The notes: generated from the letters alone by a model not told the origin. Positions 19,142 to 28,767 are shown, counted from the first letter of the stretch. The stretch: DNA of 64,000 bases from Thalassotalea sp. PS06 (GCF_007197775.1 NZ_CP041638.1:186001-250000), one strand, 5' to 3'. Program-made: numbers and translations.

Positions 19142-20881
19142 ATGACTCAGCCGTTAAAATCCGTGACCATGCCATCGGGCATTTTTTCCAGAGCAGGGAT
19201 CTATCTGGCACTTTTGCTTTCCTGCCTGGTGTTTTTTGTCGCTACCTCAAGTTGGTTATATCAACAGTTAGCACAACGAGCCGAGTACCTTCAAGAGCAG
19301 CAAATTCCATTTATTAAAAATAATGCCAAACTTCTTAATAAGCTCACCGAACTCGAATACCATCTGAGTCAGCAACAACTGGCTATCGCCCATCAGCAAT
19401 TTAATCAACCTTTAGACGACCTGAGGGATTCATGGTCAGATATTGTTACCCTGACAAAGTCCCATATGGTTTGGCTGCAGGATCAGGTACGAAAAGATCA
19501 GGCCGGAGATATTCAACGACAATCTCAAAACTTTGTTGCCGATTATAATCAGTTTTCTTTGCTTGTAGATGAATTGCTTTTGGTCCGCCAGGCGAGAAAT
19601 GGCCAGTATCAGGCTAACATTCGAACGTTAAGCGATATTATTAATCGCGTAGAAGAATTACGAAACCGTCAACAGTTGGCTCTGGATAAACAATCGACGG
19701 CGTTTGTCTCTGTAAATAACCGGGTAAATACCCAGTTAATTAACGATCAAATAAAGGCCGTTGAAGAAGTCGAGTTTTATCAATACTTGTATCAACAATT
19801 ATTGTTAGTACAAGTGCGCATGAGCAACTTGTCATCATCTTTAGGGGATAATAATTTTAATGATGTCGCTGCCGATGTCGCGCAACGAGCCAGTTTAATC
19901 AGCCAGCATTTGAAAAAAGGACCAGAAGATAAAGCCTTTTCTCGGGTTTCTGGTGATATTGCAGAATTGATAAACCAGTTTATTGGTTCTGGTCAGCTGT
20001 TTGCTAAATGGCGTGATGAAGCTCAGGCCAGTAAGCTAGTGACCAATCGTTTGGGTAATTATCAGAAATTTCTGACGCAAACGGCAACATTGGTATCTTC
20101 AAAACAGTTTTTCGATCTACCTGAATTTTCGCTGACCGTTCCGTTAGTAAATATTACCGTTAGTGAATCGATGATGTTGCCAACCGGCTTTTTAATGATG
20201 GTAATTCTGCTTACCTTGAGTGCATTACTGGCATGGCGCATGTTGGTATTGGTGAAGCGCAGTTATTTCCAGGGCGCCGAGCACGGTTTTGATATGGCGA
20301 AAAATTCACTGCAACCTCAGTCCGGTGGCGATTCGGCAATATTCGATAAAGAAAAAGTGGCTTCGGTGATGGCGATGGAAACTAAGCCGGAAATTTTAGC
20401 CAATGAACTTGCCCTGATTGAACAACAGGCGATGGATGATGCGCAAGCCCTTGAGAGCCGTGCGGAACCTGCGGTAATAAGATCACTACCAGAAGTTAAA
20501 CCTGAGCCGGAATCTATTCCTGAACCGGTATTGAGTTCAGAGCGAAACCCGCAAGTGATTATGGATATGGAAAAATTCAATCACTATCACGCCACTACAG
20601 AAATGGCTGCGACCATGCTTGACGATTACCTTGAGCGAAATCGCACCAACCTGCAGCGTTTACAGACCGCCTTTGAGGTAAATAACCTGTTGTTAGTTGC
20701 GAAAATCAACGAAGCGATTTTGCAGACCGCGAAAATCCTGTTCGCACCAAGGTTGATTCGTGTTTGCCAAATCTTACGCCAGTATTGCCATGAGAAAGAG
20801 TTCGATAACGCGCAAAGCTTAATGCCGGCAATAGAACAAGCGATGGACGAAATTAACGCCCACGCTGAACGTAGTTTGTAG
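19142..20881 (+). CDS. Membrane protein with large periplasmic helical domain and degenerate Hpt-like C-terminus
   Basis: Not recognised as a named family. The 579 residues have a membrane span at about 18-40, a roughly 310-residue periplasmic region rich in Gln/Leu helices (sensor-like, coiled-coil character), and a second span near 347-367. A cytoplasmic linker rich in Pro/Glu follows (about 440-470), then a helical tail from about 490. That tail resembles an Hpt phosphotransfer domain (DDYLERNRTNLQRL ... FAPRLIRVCQ). Aligned on APRL, the position of the phosphorylated His holds Glu524, and the usual HxLKG motif is absent. There is no kinase, HAMP or receiver domain. It sits alone between orn and the convergent queG. 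A sensor or scaffold role is inference. Confidence 0.55.
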   Translation: MTQPLKSVTMPSGIFSRAGIYLALLLSCLVFFVATSSWLYQQLAQRAEYLQEQQIPFIKNNAKLLNKLTELEYHLSQQQLAIAHQQFNQPLDDLRDSWSDIVTLTKSHMVWLQDQVRKDQAGDIQRQSQNFVADYNQFSLLVDELLLVRQARNGQYQANIRTLSDIINRVEELRNRQQLALDKQSTAFVSVNNRVNTQLINDQIKAVEEVEFYQYLYQQLLLVQVRMSNLSSSLGDNNFNDVAADVAQRASLISQHLKKGPEDKAFSRVSGDIAELINQFIGSGQLFAKWRDEAQASKLVTNRLGNYQKFLTQTATLVSSKQFFDLPEFSLTVPLVNITVSESMMLPTGFLMMVILLTLSALLAWRMLVLVKRSYFQGAEHGFDMAKNSLQPQSGGDSAIFDKEKVASVMAMETKPEILANELALIEQQAMDDAQALESRAEPAVIRSLPEVKPEPESIPEPVLSSERNPQVIMDMEKFNHYHATTEMAATMLDDYLERNRTNLQRLQTAFEVNNLLLVAKINEAILQTAKILFAPRLIRVCQILRQYCHEKEFDNAQSLMPAIEQAMDEINAHAERSL

Positions 20882-20958
20882 AATTCGTTGTTCTTTTGGG
20901 TCGCAGAGGGCGGGTTAGAGTCGTTGAACCTCTCACTTTCTTTCTGTTTTGCGCCATC

Positions 20959-20983
20959 ATCCCACTAAGTCTTTGAGTGGGAT
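20959..20983. terminator. Hairpin after the 579-residue membrane protein gene
   Basis: Perfect 8-bp stem ATCCCACT / AGTGGGAT with a 9-base loop, 78 bp past the stop codon at 20881. No T run follows, so intrinsic termination is possible but not certain. Confidence 0.4.
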
Positions 20984-21063
20984 CTCATGTCGCGTGCTGT
21001 GGTTTCATTTATTTCAACTTTTCAAACAGCTAAGTAAACAAGTCTCAGGAAATCGAAAGGAGG

Positions 21064-21086
21064 TCCCAGCCAATAACATGCTGGGA
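21064..21086. other. Second hairpin in the convergent 20882-21287 gap
   Basis: Perfect 7-bp stem TCCCAGC / GCTGGGA with a 9-base loop. The rest of this 406-bp convergent gap holds the REP-like palindrome and the 15-bp array listed separately; no gene is visible. Confidence 0.4.
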
Positions 21087-21173
21087 AGACGGAGTAAATA
21101 AATGGGATAGCGTATGACGCTAGCTGGCCTTTAGAGTCGTTCAATCAAGTTCAATTTTTAGCCCAAAAGCGAG

Positions 21174-21193
21174 ATTACGGCCGTCGCCGCAAT
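21174..21193. repeat. REP-like palindrome, copy 1
   Basis: ATTACGGC / GCCGCAAT arms with loop CGTC (one A-C mismatch). In the other direction it reads GTCATTGCGGC...GTAATCTC, resembling the common proteobacterial GTCATTCC...GGAATCTC intergenic repeats. The element GCGAGATTACGGCC recurs at 35903. Confidence 0.75.
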
Positions 21194-21200
21194 GACGAAT

Positions 21201-21260
21201 TTCGACAGCGTCCTCTTCGACGCAGTCCTCACCGACAGCGTCTTCTTCGACGCAGTCCTC
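21201..21260. repeat. Tandem 15-bp repeat array, locus 1 (4 copies)
   Basis: Four head-to-tail 15-mers: TTCGACAGCGTCCTC, TTCGACGCAGTCCTC, ACCGACAGCGTCTTC, TTCGACGCAGTCCTC. They start eight bases after the REP-like palindrome and end 27 bp before the queG stop. The same units occur at 35942-36016. Confidence 0.85.
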
Positions 21261-21287
21261 TCTCCTAAGTCGAATTGTCCGCTTCCC

Positions 21288-22430
21288 TCAAGCATCCCTT
21301 GGTAATCCCTTTTCAATGCTTCTGACCAGGCGCTCTTTATTTCGTAATCCAACTTCTACCGCTTGAACACTTGCCCGTTGCTGTTTAAGGGCCCACTCGA
21401 TATGCTCTTGTACCATCGGCGTTGTATCGGGGTAACGGTTTTCCAGTGCGCTAATGATTTCGTCACTGGGTTTAGCGTTACCTAAGGCAACGGCTAAATT
21501 TCGTTGCCAGCATTCATAACCAATTCGCCTTATAGGAGAACCCTGAAGGTTTTTATCAAAGGTATTTTCATCCCAACTGAACAAATCCAGCAAGGTGATT
21601 TCATCTAAATTTTGCCTTGGCTGAAAATCGGCTTCCGCACTGAGATTCGCGAAACGATTCCAGGGACAGATTAACTGGCAATCGTCACAACCATAGATAC
21701 GGTTGCCCATTAATGAGCGAAACTCTTGAGGAATTGCCGTTCTTAATTCAATCGTTAAATAGGAAATGCAGCGTCTGGCATCGACAACATAAGGAGCGAC
21801 AATGGCATCCGTAGGGCATATTTTGATGCAGGCAACGCAGCTACCGCATTTTTCTGGTAGAGGCTCGTCGATGGGTAATGGAATGTCGACCAGCAATTCG
21901 CCGAGAAAAAACCAGGATCCGGCATCCTGATCTAATAACAGGCTGTGTTTTCCTATCCAGCCAAGGCCGGCTTTTGCCGCTAAAGGCCGTTCCAGAACCG
22001 GAGCTGAATCAACGAAGGGCCGAAAATTAAGAGAAGCGCAGTATTGTTTGATGCGCTCTCCCAATTGCTTCAATCTTTGTCTCAATAATTTGTGGTAATC
22101 CCGGCCTAGCGCATAGCGACTGACATAAGCATGATCCCTTTGTTTTAATATCTTGGCGAATTTTGCATTACCAGGCAGGTAATCCATACGGGCACTGATG
22201 ACCCTCAAGGTACCCGGCAATAGTTCGTTGGCGCGGGCACGCATCATGCCATGACGAGCCATGTAATCCATATCACCGTGGTAGTGGTTGTCTAACCATT
22301 GTTGTAAAGCGGGTTCTTCACCAGTTAAATCTGGTTCGCAAATTCCTACTTTTGCGAAACCCAGCTCTTTTCCCCAAAGCTTGATTTTTTCTGTCAGTTC
22401 GGGATAGTTAACGTCAGAACTTTGTTCCAT
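21288..22430 (-). CDS. queG: Epoxyqueuosine reductase
   Basis: Cobalamin-dependent iron-sulfur enzyme that reduces epoxyqueuosine to queuosine in tRNA. Two [4Fe-4S] motifs are present: CGSCVACIKICP and CDDCQLICPWN. The start is uncertain. The ATG at 22430 gives 380 residues, about the E. coli length; ATGs at 22442 and 22469 are in frame but none has a clear ribosome-binding site. The start lies about 10 bp from that of the divergent nnr, within a CCATGG palindrome. Confidence 0.94.
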   Translation of the reverse strand: MEQSSDVNYPELTEKIKLWGKELGFAKVGICEPDLTGEEPALQQWLDNHYHGDMDYMARHGMMRARANELLPGTLRVISARMDYLPGNAKFAKILKQRDHAYVSRYALGRDYHKLLRQRLKQLGERIKQYCASLNFRPFVDSAPVLERPLAAKAGLGWIGKHSLLLDQDAGSWFFLGELLVDIPLPIDEPLPEKCGSCVACIKICPTDAIVAPYVVDARRCISYLTIELRTAIPQEFRSLMGNRIYGCDDCQLICPWNRFANLSAEADFQPRQNLDEITLLDLFSWDENTFDKNLQGSPIRRIGYECWQRNLAVALGNAKPSDEIISALENRYPDTTPMVQEHIEWALKQQRASVQAVEVGLRNKERLVRSIEKGLPRDA

Positions 22431-22440
22431 GGACGAAATC

Positions 22441-23931
22441 ATGTTGCCAGTAAATATTAACCACAGCATACCACATCGGGCCTTTCGCGCCGAAACCGTT
22501 CGCGATCATGAATTATCGATAGCCGCTAAGCTAGATGTGTTATCGATGCAATTGATGCAATATGCCGGCGAAGCGGCATTTAACTTACTGAAAAGCCGTT
22601 ATCCCAAGGCGCAAACGGTTCTGGTGGTTTGTGGAAGTGGAAATAATGCCGGTGATGGATTGGTACTCGCAAGGCTAGCGCTGGAAGAGAGCATGCATGT
22701 ATATGTGCATAGCGTCAGCAACCCCGAACGTTATCAAGGAGATGCGCAAAAAGCCTGTCAGCAGTTTATCGACCAGGGTGGCCAGTTTCACAAATTTAAT
22801 GACATAGATTTAAGCCGTATCGATGTCATTGTTGATGGATTGTTGGGTACCGGACTTACGGGTAATGTTCGCGATAATTATCGTTATGTGATTGAACTGG
22901 TAAATCAGTTACCGCCACCCATCCTTGCTCTGGATATTCCTTCAGGCCTTAACGCCGATACCGGCATGCCAATGGGGTGCGCGATAAATGCGGATGCCAC
23001 GGTAACCTTTGTTGCCATGAAACAAGGGTTGTTAACTGGTTTGGCAGTTGATCATTGTGGAAAAATCTTCATTGCCGGATTGGGAATACGCGAGGAATTT
23101 GAGCAGGCTTATGATGATAAGGTTTCGGTAATTGCTGATGATACCTTGCCACATTTATTGCGACGATTGGGAAGCAGTCATAAAGGAAACACCGGGCGGT
23201 TACTTTTTGCCGGCGGCAACCTGGCGACTCCCGGGGCCATTAAAATTGCTGCAGAAGCCGGATTAAGGTGTGGTGCCGGCTTGGTAAGTGTTGCCTGTCA
23301 TCCCAATAACACCACTAGTCTTGCTGCCGGGCGGCCCGAGCTAATGTTGGTGGTCGATTTTAAAGAGCAACTGACCCAACAATTATCCGCTGTCGATAGC
23401 ATAGTACTTGGGCCGGGCCTGGGGCTTGATGACTGGGCTCAGGAACTGTTTGATAAAGTACTGGCTTGTGATAAACCCATGGTCGTCGATGGTGACGGCT
23501 TAACCTTACTGGCGAAACAGCCTAAATCCAGAAGCAACTGGGTTCTAACTCCGCATCCCAAAGAGGCAGCGCGCCTGTTAAACACCTCGGTTGCAGAAAT
23601 CATGCGCGATCGTTTTGAAGCGGTGAAATCCATCGCCCTAAAATATGGTGGCATTTGTATTCTCAAAGGTGCTGGTACTTTGGTTAGTGATGGTGAAAGG
23701 GTGTTCATTAATACATCTGGTAATCCAGGGATGGCAAGTGGCGGTATGGGCGATCTCCTGACTGGCATCCTGGCTTCATTACGCTTACAATCTACGACAA
23801 TTGCCGATGCCTGTTGCACCGGAGTATATCTCCATGGAAAGGCGGCAGATATTGCCCAAGAAGAAGGGGAAAAAGGCATGCTTGCCACAGACCTCCTTCC
23901 TATCCTTCGTAAATTAGTAAACCAGTATTAA
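22441..23931 (+). CDS. nnr: Bifunctional NAD(P)HX epimerase / dehydratase
   Basis: Repairs hydrated NADH and NADPH. The N-terminal YjeF_N epimerase domain shows GSGNNAGDGL, and the C-terminal ADP-dependent dehydratase domain shows NPGMASGGMGDLLTGI. I prefer the ATG at 22441 (496 residues) because GGAC lies eight bases upstream. The ATG at 22429 would add four residues and overlap the queG start codon. It begins the series nnr-tsaE-amiB-mutL-miaA-hfq-hflX, whose order matches enterobacteria. Confidence 0.95.
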   Translation: MLPVNINHSIPHRAFRAETVRDHELSIAAKLDVLSMQLMQYAGEAAFNLLKSRYPKAQTVLVVCGSGNNAGDGLVLARLALEESMHVYVHSVSNPERYQGDAQKACQQFIDQGGQFHKFNDIDLSRIDVIVDGLLGTGLTGNVRDNYRYVIELVNQLPPPILALDIPSGLNADTGMPMGCAINADATVTFVAMKQGLLTGLAVDHCGKIFIAGLGIREEFEQAYDDKVSVIADDTLPHLLRRLGSSHKGNTGRLLFAGGNLATPGAIKIAAEAGLRCGAGLVSVACHPNNTTSLAAGRPELMLVVDFKEQLTQQLSAVDSIVLGPGLGLDDWAQELFDKVLACDKPMVVDGDGLTLLAKQPKSRSNWVLTPHPKEAARLLNTSVAEIMRDRFEAVKSIALKYGGICILKGAGTLVSDGERVFINTSGNPGMASGGMGDLLTGILASLRLQSTTIADACCTGVYLHGKAADIAQEEGEKGMLATDLLPILRKLVNQY

Positions 23932-24001
23932 CGATGAACTTTTTACCGAAAAAGGCATCAGAAAAATTGATAAGGTGCTATCCAGTGCCTTGTGAGAAAC
24001 A

Positions 24002-24472
24002 ATGAAGCGATTACAGTTTAATCTTGAAAATGAACAAGCCACCGTTGAATTTGGCAAAACGCTCGCCCGTTTGGTGACTGAGATTCCGATTGAATCCATG
24101 GTGGTATTTCTTAATGGTGATTTAGGTGCCGGCAAAACCACATTGACGCGAGGATTTGTGCAGGGCATGGGTCATAATGGCAATGTTAAGAGTCCGACGT
24201 ATACTTTAGTAGAGCCTTATGAGCTTGAACCATATCGGGTTTTCCATTTTGATTTGTATCGGTTAGCCGATCCTGAAGAACTCGAATACATGGGTATACG
24301 CGATTATTTTCAGCCGCATTGTTTCAGTTTTATTGAATGGCCAGAAAAAGGCGCTGGCATTTTACCCGCAGAAGATCTTATTATTGATCTTGAATATGTT
24401 GAGCAACAACGCCGTGTCACATTAGTGGCAAAAAGCGTTAATGGTGAACAAATAATAAATAAACTAGTTTAG
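24002..24472 (+). CDS. tsaE: tRNA threonylcarbamoyladenosine biosynthesis ATPase TsaE
   Basis: ATPase partner of TsaB-TsaD in making t6A at position 37 of ANN-decoding tRNAs. The 156 residues have a Walker A motif GDLGAGKTT near residue 40 and the family segment VKSPTYTLVEPY. It lies 70 bp after nnr and 16 bp before amiB. Confidence 0.95.
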   Translation: MKRLQFNLENEQATVEFGKTLARLVTEIPIESMVVFLNGDLGAGKTTLTRGFVQGMGHNGNVKSPTYTLVEPYELEPYRVFHFDLYRLADPEELEYMGIRDYFQPHCFSFIEWPEKGAGILPAEDLIIDLEYVEQQRRVTLVAKSVNGEQIINKLV

Positions 24473-24488
24473 GGTTACTCATCACACT

Positions 24489-25796
24489 ATGTTTCGTGGT
24501 CAGATAAAAATAATAACCTTGCTGCTAGGTCTGTTAACAGCCCCCGTGTTTGCTAAGAGCACCATAGATGGTGTTCGTGTCTGGCCGTCGCCGGATTACA
24601 CCCGGGTTGTATTCGACCTCAGCAATACGCCGGACTACAGTTATTTCTTCCTGAAGAATCCTGAGCGTCTGGTAATCGATTTCACAGGCACTACAAACCA
24701 GGTTAGTCTGGAAAATCTGGCTGCGAATGACACTCGCATTAAATTAATCCGAACCAGTACCGCAAAAAGTAAACAAAGCACCCGTATTGTTATTGAATTA
24801 AACGGTGGCTTTGAGGACAAAATTTTCCCGCTAAAACCCGCAGGCCCTTATGGTAACCGCCTGGTCGTTGACCTTTTCGATAAAGAGCGTAAGCAGGTTG
24901 TTGTTAACAAACCTAAGGCAACCAATCGCGACATCATTATCGGTATCGATGCCGGACACGGCGGTGAAGATCCTGGCTCGATTTCCAAAAACGGCACCTA
25001 TGAGAAAAAACTCACCCTGCAGATAGCCAAAAAGTTAAAGGCGATTATCGATAAAGAGCCGGGTATGAAGGCGGAAATGATTCGCAGCGGTGATTACTAT
25101 ATTCACGTAAATCGTCGCACCGAAATAGCTCGTCAAAAGCAAGTCGATTTTCTGGTTTCAATTCATGCTGACGCGTTTCACTCCAGCAAACCACGAGGAG
25201 CTTCTGTCTGGATTGTCAATGACCGCAGAGCGGATTCTGAACTGTCTCGTTGGTTGGTTAATCGTGAAAAGAACTCGGCATTACTTGGCGGTGGCGGTGA
25301 ACTTATCAAGAAAACCAATGATGAAAATCTGGCGGTGTTTCTGGCAGATTTAACCAAGGATAAGTCTCTGGAAATTTCTGACATGATGGCGCGCAATGTT
25401 ATTTCAGAAATGCGCAAGATCACCCGTATGCACAAAACTCAGCCGCAAAATGCGAGTCTGGCAGTGCTCAGGGCTTCTGATATTCCCTCCATGCTGGTAG
25501 AAACTGGCTTTATCTCAAACCCTTATGATTTCAAAAATCTGACGTCGCCGACGCATCAAAGTAATTTAGCGAAAGCGATCTTTTCGGGGATGAAGCGTTA
25601 TTTCCATCAATATCCACCAGAAGGTTCACTATTGGCGAGCCAGCGCCCGACCAAGCATAAGATCCGCGCTGGTGAATCACTATCTGTGGTTGCACAACGT
25701 TATAAAGTTTCGGTAAGAGAATTGAAGCTTGCTAACAACCTTAAATCTGATGTGGTTCGAATCGGTCAGACTTTGACAATTCCGCAAATGAATTAA
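24489..25796 (+). CDS. amiB: N-acetylmuramoyl-L-alanine amidase AmiB-type
   Basis: Periplasmic zinc amidase that splits septal peptidoglycan during division. Domain order over 435 residues is a signal peptide (about 1-22, cut after VFA), the AMIN septal-targeting domain (about 25-130), and an Amidase_3 domain from about 147 (GIDAGHGGEDPGS with zinc ligands; catalytic Glu in LVETGFISN). A single C-terminal LysM follows from about 389 (RAGESLSVVAQRYKVS). Lies 6 bp before mutL. Confidence 0.95.
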   Translation: MFRGQIKIITLLLGLLTAPVFAKSTIDGVRVWPSPDYTRVVFDLSNTPDYSYFFLKNPERLVIDFTGTTNQVSLENLAANDTRIKLIRTSTAKSKQSTRIVIELNGGFEDKIFPLKPAGPYGNRLVVDLFDKERKQVVVNKPKATNRDIIIGIDAGHGGEDPGSISKNGTYEKKLTLQIAKKLKAIIDKEPGMKAEMIRSGDYYIHVNRRTEIARQKQVDFLVSIHADAFHSSKPRGASVWIVNDRRADSELSRWLVNREKNSALLGGGGELIKKTNDENLAVFLADLTKDKSLEISDMMARNVISEMRKITRMHKTQPQNASLAVLRASDIPSMLVETGFISNPYDFKNLTSPTHQSNLAKAIFSGMKRYFHQYPPEGSLLASQRPTKHKIRAGESLSVVAQRYKVSVRELKLANNLKSDVVRIGQTLTIPQMN

Positions 25797-25802
25797 TCGT
25801 CA

Positions 25803-27683
25803 ATGAGCATAGCAATTTTACCTCCTCGTCTGGCTAATCAGATCGCTGCTGGCGAGGTTGTGGAGCGGCCAGCTTCTGTTGTCAAAGAGCTGGTTGAAAA
25901 CAGCATTGATGCTGGCGCGACAAAAATTACCATTGATGTGGAGCAGGGTGGACATAAACGCATCCGCATCAGTGATAATGGCAAAGGCATTTATCAAGAC
26001 CAGTTATCTCTGGCACTTTCCCGTCACGCAACCAGTAAAATAAAAGACCTTGATGATTTAGAGTCGATCTCTTCCCTTGGGTTTCGCGGTGAAGCGTTGG
26101 CGAGTATTAGCTCCGTATCGCGCCTGACACTCACATCCAAACCTACAGATCAGGATAAGGCGTGGCAGGCGACGGCCACTGGGCGGGAAATGGCGGTTGA
26201 TATTCAACCAGCAGCCCACCCTGATGGCACCACCATAGATGTCGAAGACCTGTTTTTTAATACACCGGCGCGACGTAAATTTTTACGAACTCATAAAACC
26301 GAATTCTCTCATATTGACGAAGTTATTCGACGCATTGCTTTATCCAAACTCGATATTACTTTTATCGTAAACCATAACGGGAAAACGATTCGCCAGTACC
26401 GGGCGGCAAAAACCGATAAACAGGTTGAAAAGCGCTTAGCCAGTATTTGCTCGCAAGCATTTGTCGATAATGCCATTGCTATCGATTTTCAGCATCAGGG
26501 GCTGCATTTGTATGGTTGGGTAGCAAGCCCTGCATTTAATCGTAGTCAGAACGATTTGTGTTATAGCTATGTCAACGGTCGGATGATGCGTGACAAACTT
26601 ATTAACCATGCCATTCGGCAGGCGTATGGCGAGCGTATGCCTCATGACGCCTATCCCGCTTTTGTGCTATTCCTGAACCTTGACTTCGATCAGGTCGATG
26701 TCAATGTTCACCCGGCGAAACACGAAGTGCGTTTTCACCAGGCACGCCTTGTTCATGATTTTATTGTCAGTGCTATCGGTCAGAGTCTTGAACAACAGCT
26801 GTTGAGCGATTCAGCGGATGCGGAGCAACACATTGAAGAACCTGCGGTTACATTTGAATCTTCCGACTATATCCAGCCACTAAGGCCAAGCAACGAAACC
26901 TATACGCCGTCCACCGGGCGCTCTGATAGCCGGGATTACAATGCGCCGAGCCATCATCAAAGCGGTTATGCTGGCAGAGCACAACATTATTCTGAAAGGC
27001 CAGGTAAGCAGGCGCTTACCAACTATGATAAGTTGCTGAGCACTGATATTGAAATCTCAACAACGCAACCACAGCATGAATCGGTTGCAACAACATCGGC
27101 GCCTGAAGCCGCATCGACCGCTGCAACTGCTCAATCGGATTATCAGGTGATAACCATTGAACCGGAACACACCGCCGTTATTTTGTACCAACAGCAATTG
27201 TATTTACTTAATGTTGAACCGGTTATTGAGCAATATCAGCGACAAAAATTGCAAAGGGCATTTGCCGGAGAAATCGTTTCGCAACCTTTGTTGTTGCCTG
27301 TCGCTTTGACCTTTGATGCATCCACATTAGATTTTATTGCTAAACATCAACAGCAATTTATCCAACATGGTATTCACCTACAGCTAAAGCCAAATAATAA
27401 ATGTGTGATTCGTCAGTATCCGGCAATGTTGCGCGATCAGGATGTGCAATCTAGCTTTTCTATGATTCTCAATCACTTAACTGAGCAGAAAAATGAACCG
27501 CTAGATTGGGTGTCAGCATTTGCTCAGCCGACAACCGTTGAATTTGTATCAAGCCAGCAACTGCAAAGCCTGATTGATGATATCTGCGGTGATAACAATA
27601 TCGACTTTTTTAGTTTGTTTGACTTGAATTGTCTAAAACTAGACCTCACTTCGTACATACATCAACTTAAGCTTACCGAATGA
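25803..27683 (+). CDS. mutL: DNA mismatch repair protein MutL
   Basis: ATP-dependent coupler of MutS to downstream repair. GHKL ATPase motifs are intact in the N-terminal half (ENSIDAGA, DNGKGI, GFRGEAL). A Ser/Gln-rich linker occupies about 335-450. The C-terminal domain lacks the endonuclease motif DQHAxxE: the corresponding stretch reads NVEPVIEQY. This matches MutL of species that use MutH and Dam, and dam is present at 59.8 kb. 626 residues. The stop codon abuts the miaA start. Confidence 0.96.
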   Translation: MSIAILPPRLANQIAAGEVVERPASVVKELVENSIDAGATKITIDVEQGGHKRIRISDNGKGIYQDQLSLALSRHATSKIKDLDDLESISSLGFRGEALASISSVSRLTLTSKPTDQDKAWQATATGREMAVDIQPAAHPDGTTIDVEDLFFNTPARRKFLRTHKTEFSHIDEVIRRIALSKLDITFIVNHNGKTIRQYRAAKTDKQVEKRLASICSQAFVDNAIAIDFQHQGLHLYGWVASPAFNRSQNDLCYSYVNGRMMRDKLINHAIRQAYGERMPHDAYPAFVLFLNLDFDQVDVNVHPAKHEVRFHQARLVHDFIVSAIGQSLEQQLLSDSADAEQHIEEPAVTFESSDYIQPLRPSNETYTPSTGRSDSRDYNAPSHHQSGYAGRAQHYSERPGKQALTNYDKLLSTDIEISTTQPQHESVATTSAPEAASTAATAQSDYQVITIEPEHTAVILYQQQLYLLNVEPVIEQYQRQKLQRAFAGEIVSQPLLLPVALTFDASTLDFIAKHQQQFIQHGIHLQLKPNNKCVIRQYPAMLRDQDVQSSFSMILNHLTEQKNEPLDWVSAFAQPTTVEFVSSQQLQSLIDDICGDNNIDFFSLFDLNCLKLDLTSYIHQLKLTE

Positions 27684-28634
27684 ATGAGCGATCATAATCC
27701 CGCATCTTTATTACCGATTATCTGCATTATGGGCCCGACTGCCTCCGGCAAAACGAGTCTGGCGATGCAGCTTGCAGACGAAATTCCCTGCGATTTAATC
27801 TCAGTGGATTCTGCACTGGTCTATAAAGGGATGGATATCGGTACTGCCAAACCAACGGCAGATGAATTGGCCAGTTATCCACATCAGTTGATTGATTTAA
27901 TCGATCCCGCCCAAAGTTATTCTGCGGCAGATTTTTGCCGTGACGCAAAAGCCGCGATTAAACGCGCCAGAGATGCTGGCCGATATCCGGTGCTGGTGGG
28001 CGGAACTATGATGTATTTTAAAAGTCTACTGCAAGGTCTGTCACCTTTGCCGCAGGCTGATGAAGCGATTCGTGGTGAAATTGAAGCCCAGGCCAAAGAA
28101 CATGGCTGGGAATATATTCATCAGCAGTTAGAAACGGTAGATCCGGTTTCTGCAAAACGAATTCATCCAAATGATCCTCAGCGATTAACCCGAGCGCTGG
28201 AAGTTTATCGGGTCTCTGGTAAATCGTTGACGGAATTAACCGAAGATAAAGGTGAGACGGTCGAAGGACCAGTATTGCAGTTTGCGATAAGCACCGAACA
28301 ACGTGCAACCTTGCACCAGCGTATCGAGTTACGATACAAGATTATGTTGGAGCAGGGTTTTGAAGAGGAAGTAAAACGTCTTAAACAGCGAGATGATTTG
28401 CATCCTAACTTACCGTCTATCCGCTGTGTTGGTTATCGACAAATGTGGGAGTATCTCGACGGTGAGTATGATTATGATGAAATGGAATTCCGGGGAATTT
28501 GTGCCACCAGACAGTTGGCAAAACGACAATTAACCTGGCTTCGGAGCTGGCCGGATTTGACCTGGCTAACAACCGATGATCCACAAAACCTGCAGAAGAT
28601 TCTCGACGGGATTTCTATAAGCACTGCAACATAA
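27684..28634 (+). CDS. miaA: tRNA dimethylallyltransferase
   Basis: Adds a dimethylallyl group to A37 of UNN-decoding tRNAs, the first step to ms2i6A. The 316 residues show the P-loop GPTASGKTS near residue 15, the DLISVDS motif and the GTAKP motif. Starts at the base after the mutL TGA, so translation is probably coupled. Confidence 0.96.
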   Translation: MSDHNPASLLPIICIMGPTASGKTSLAMQLADEIPCDLISVDSALVYKGMDIGTAKPTADELASYPHQLIDLIDPAQSYSAADFCRDAKAAIKRARDAGRYPVLVGGTMMYFKSLLQGLSPLPQADEAIRGEIEAQAKEHGWEYIHQQLETVDPVSAKRIHPNDPQRLTRALEVYRVSGKSLTELTEDKGETVEGPVLQFAISTEQRATLHQRIELRYKIMLEQGFEEEVKRLKQRDDLHPNLPSIRCVGYRQMWEYLDGEYDYDEMEFRGICATRQLAKRQLTWLRSWPDLTWLTTDDPQNLQKILDGISISTAT

Positions 28635-28761
28635 ACTTAATTAGCTTATGTAAATCAGCATCTTAAATTATTTGTTGGATAAATTTTTGAATCCGTTTCT
28701 GGTTTTTACCGAAGCAACAAAAAATTTTAGATAAAAGTCAAACAAGATTAAGATCTCTGTG

Positions 28762-28767
28762 TATAAT
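28762..28767 (+). promoter_or_regulatory. Candidate -10 element for hfq
   Basis: A perfect TATAAT lies 75 bp before the hfq ATG in an otherwise A/T-rich 207-bp gap after miaA. No good -35 is visible 17 bp upstream. E. coli also has hfq promoters in this region. Confidence 0.4.

Noticed and set aside
21158..21352. Open frame on the minus strand running through the 15-mer array (RTASK-type repeats)
   Set aside because: It overlaps the queG 3' end in another frame and reflects stop-free repeat units, not a supported protein.
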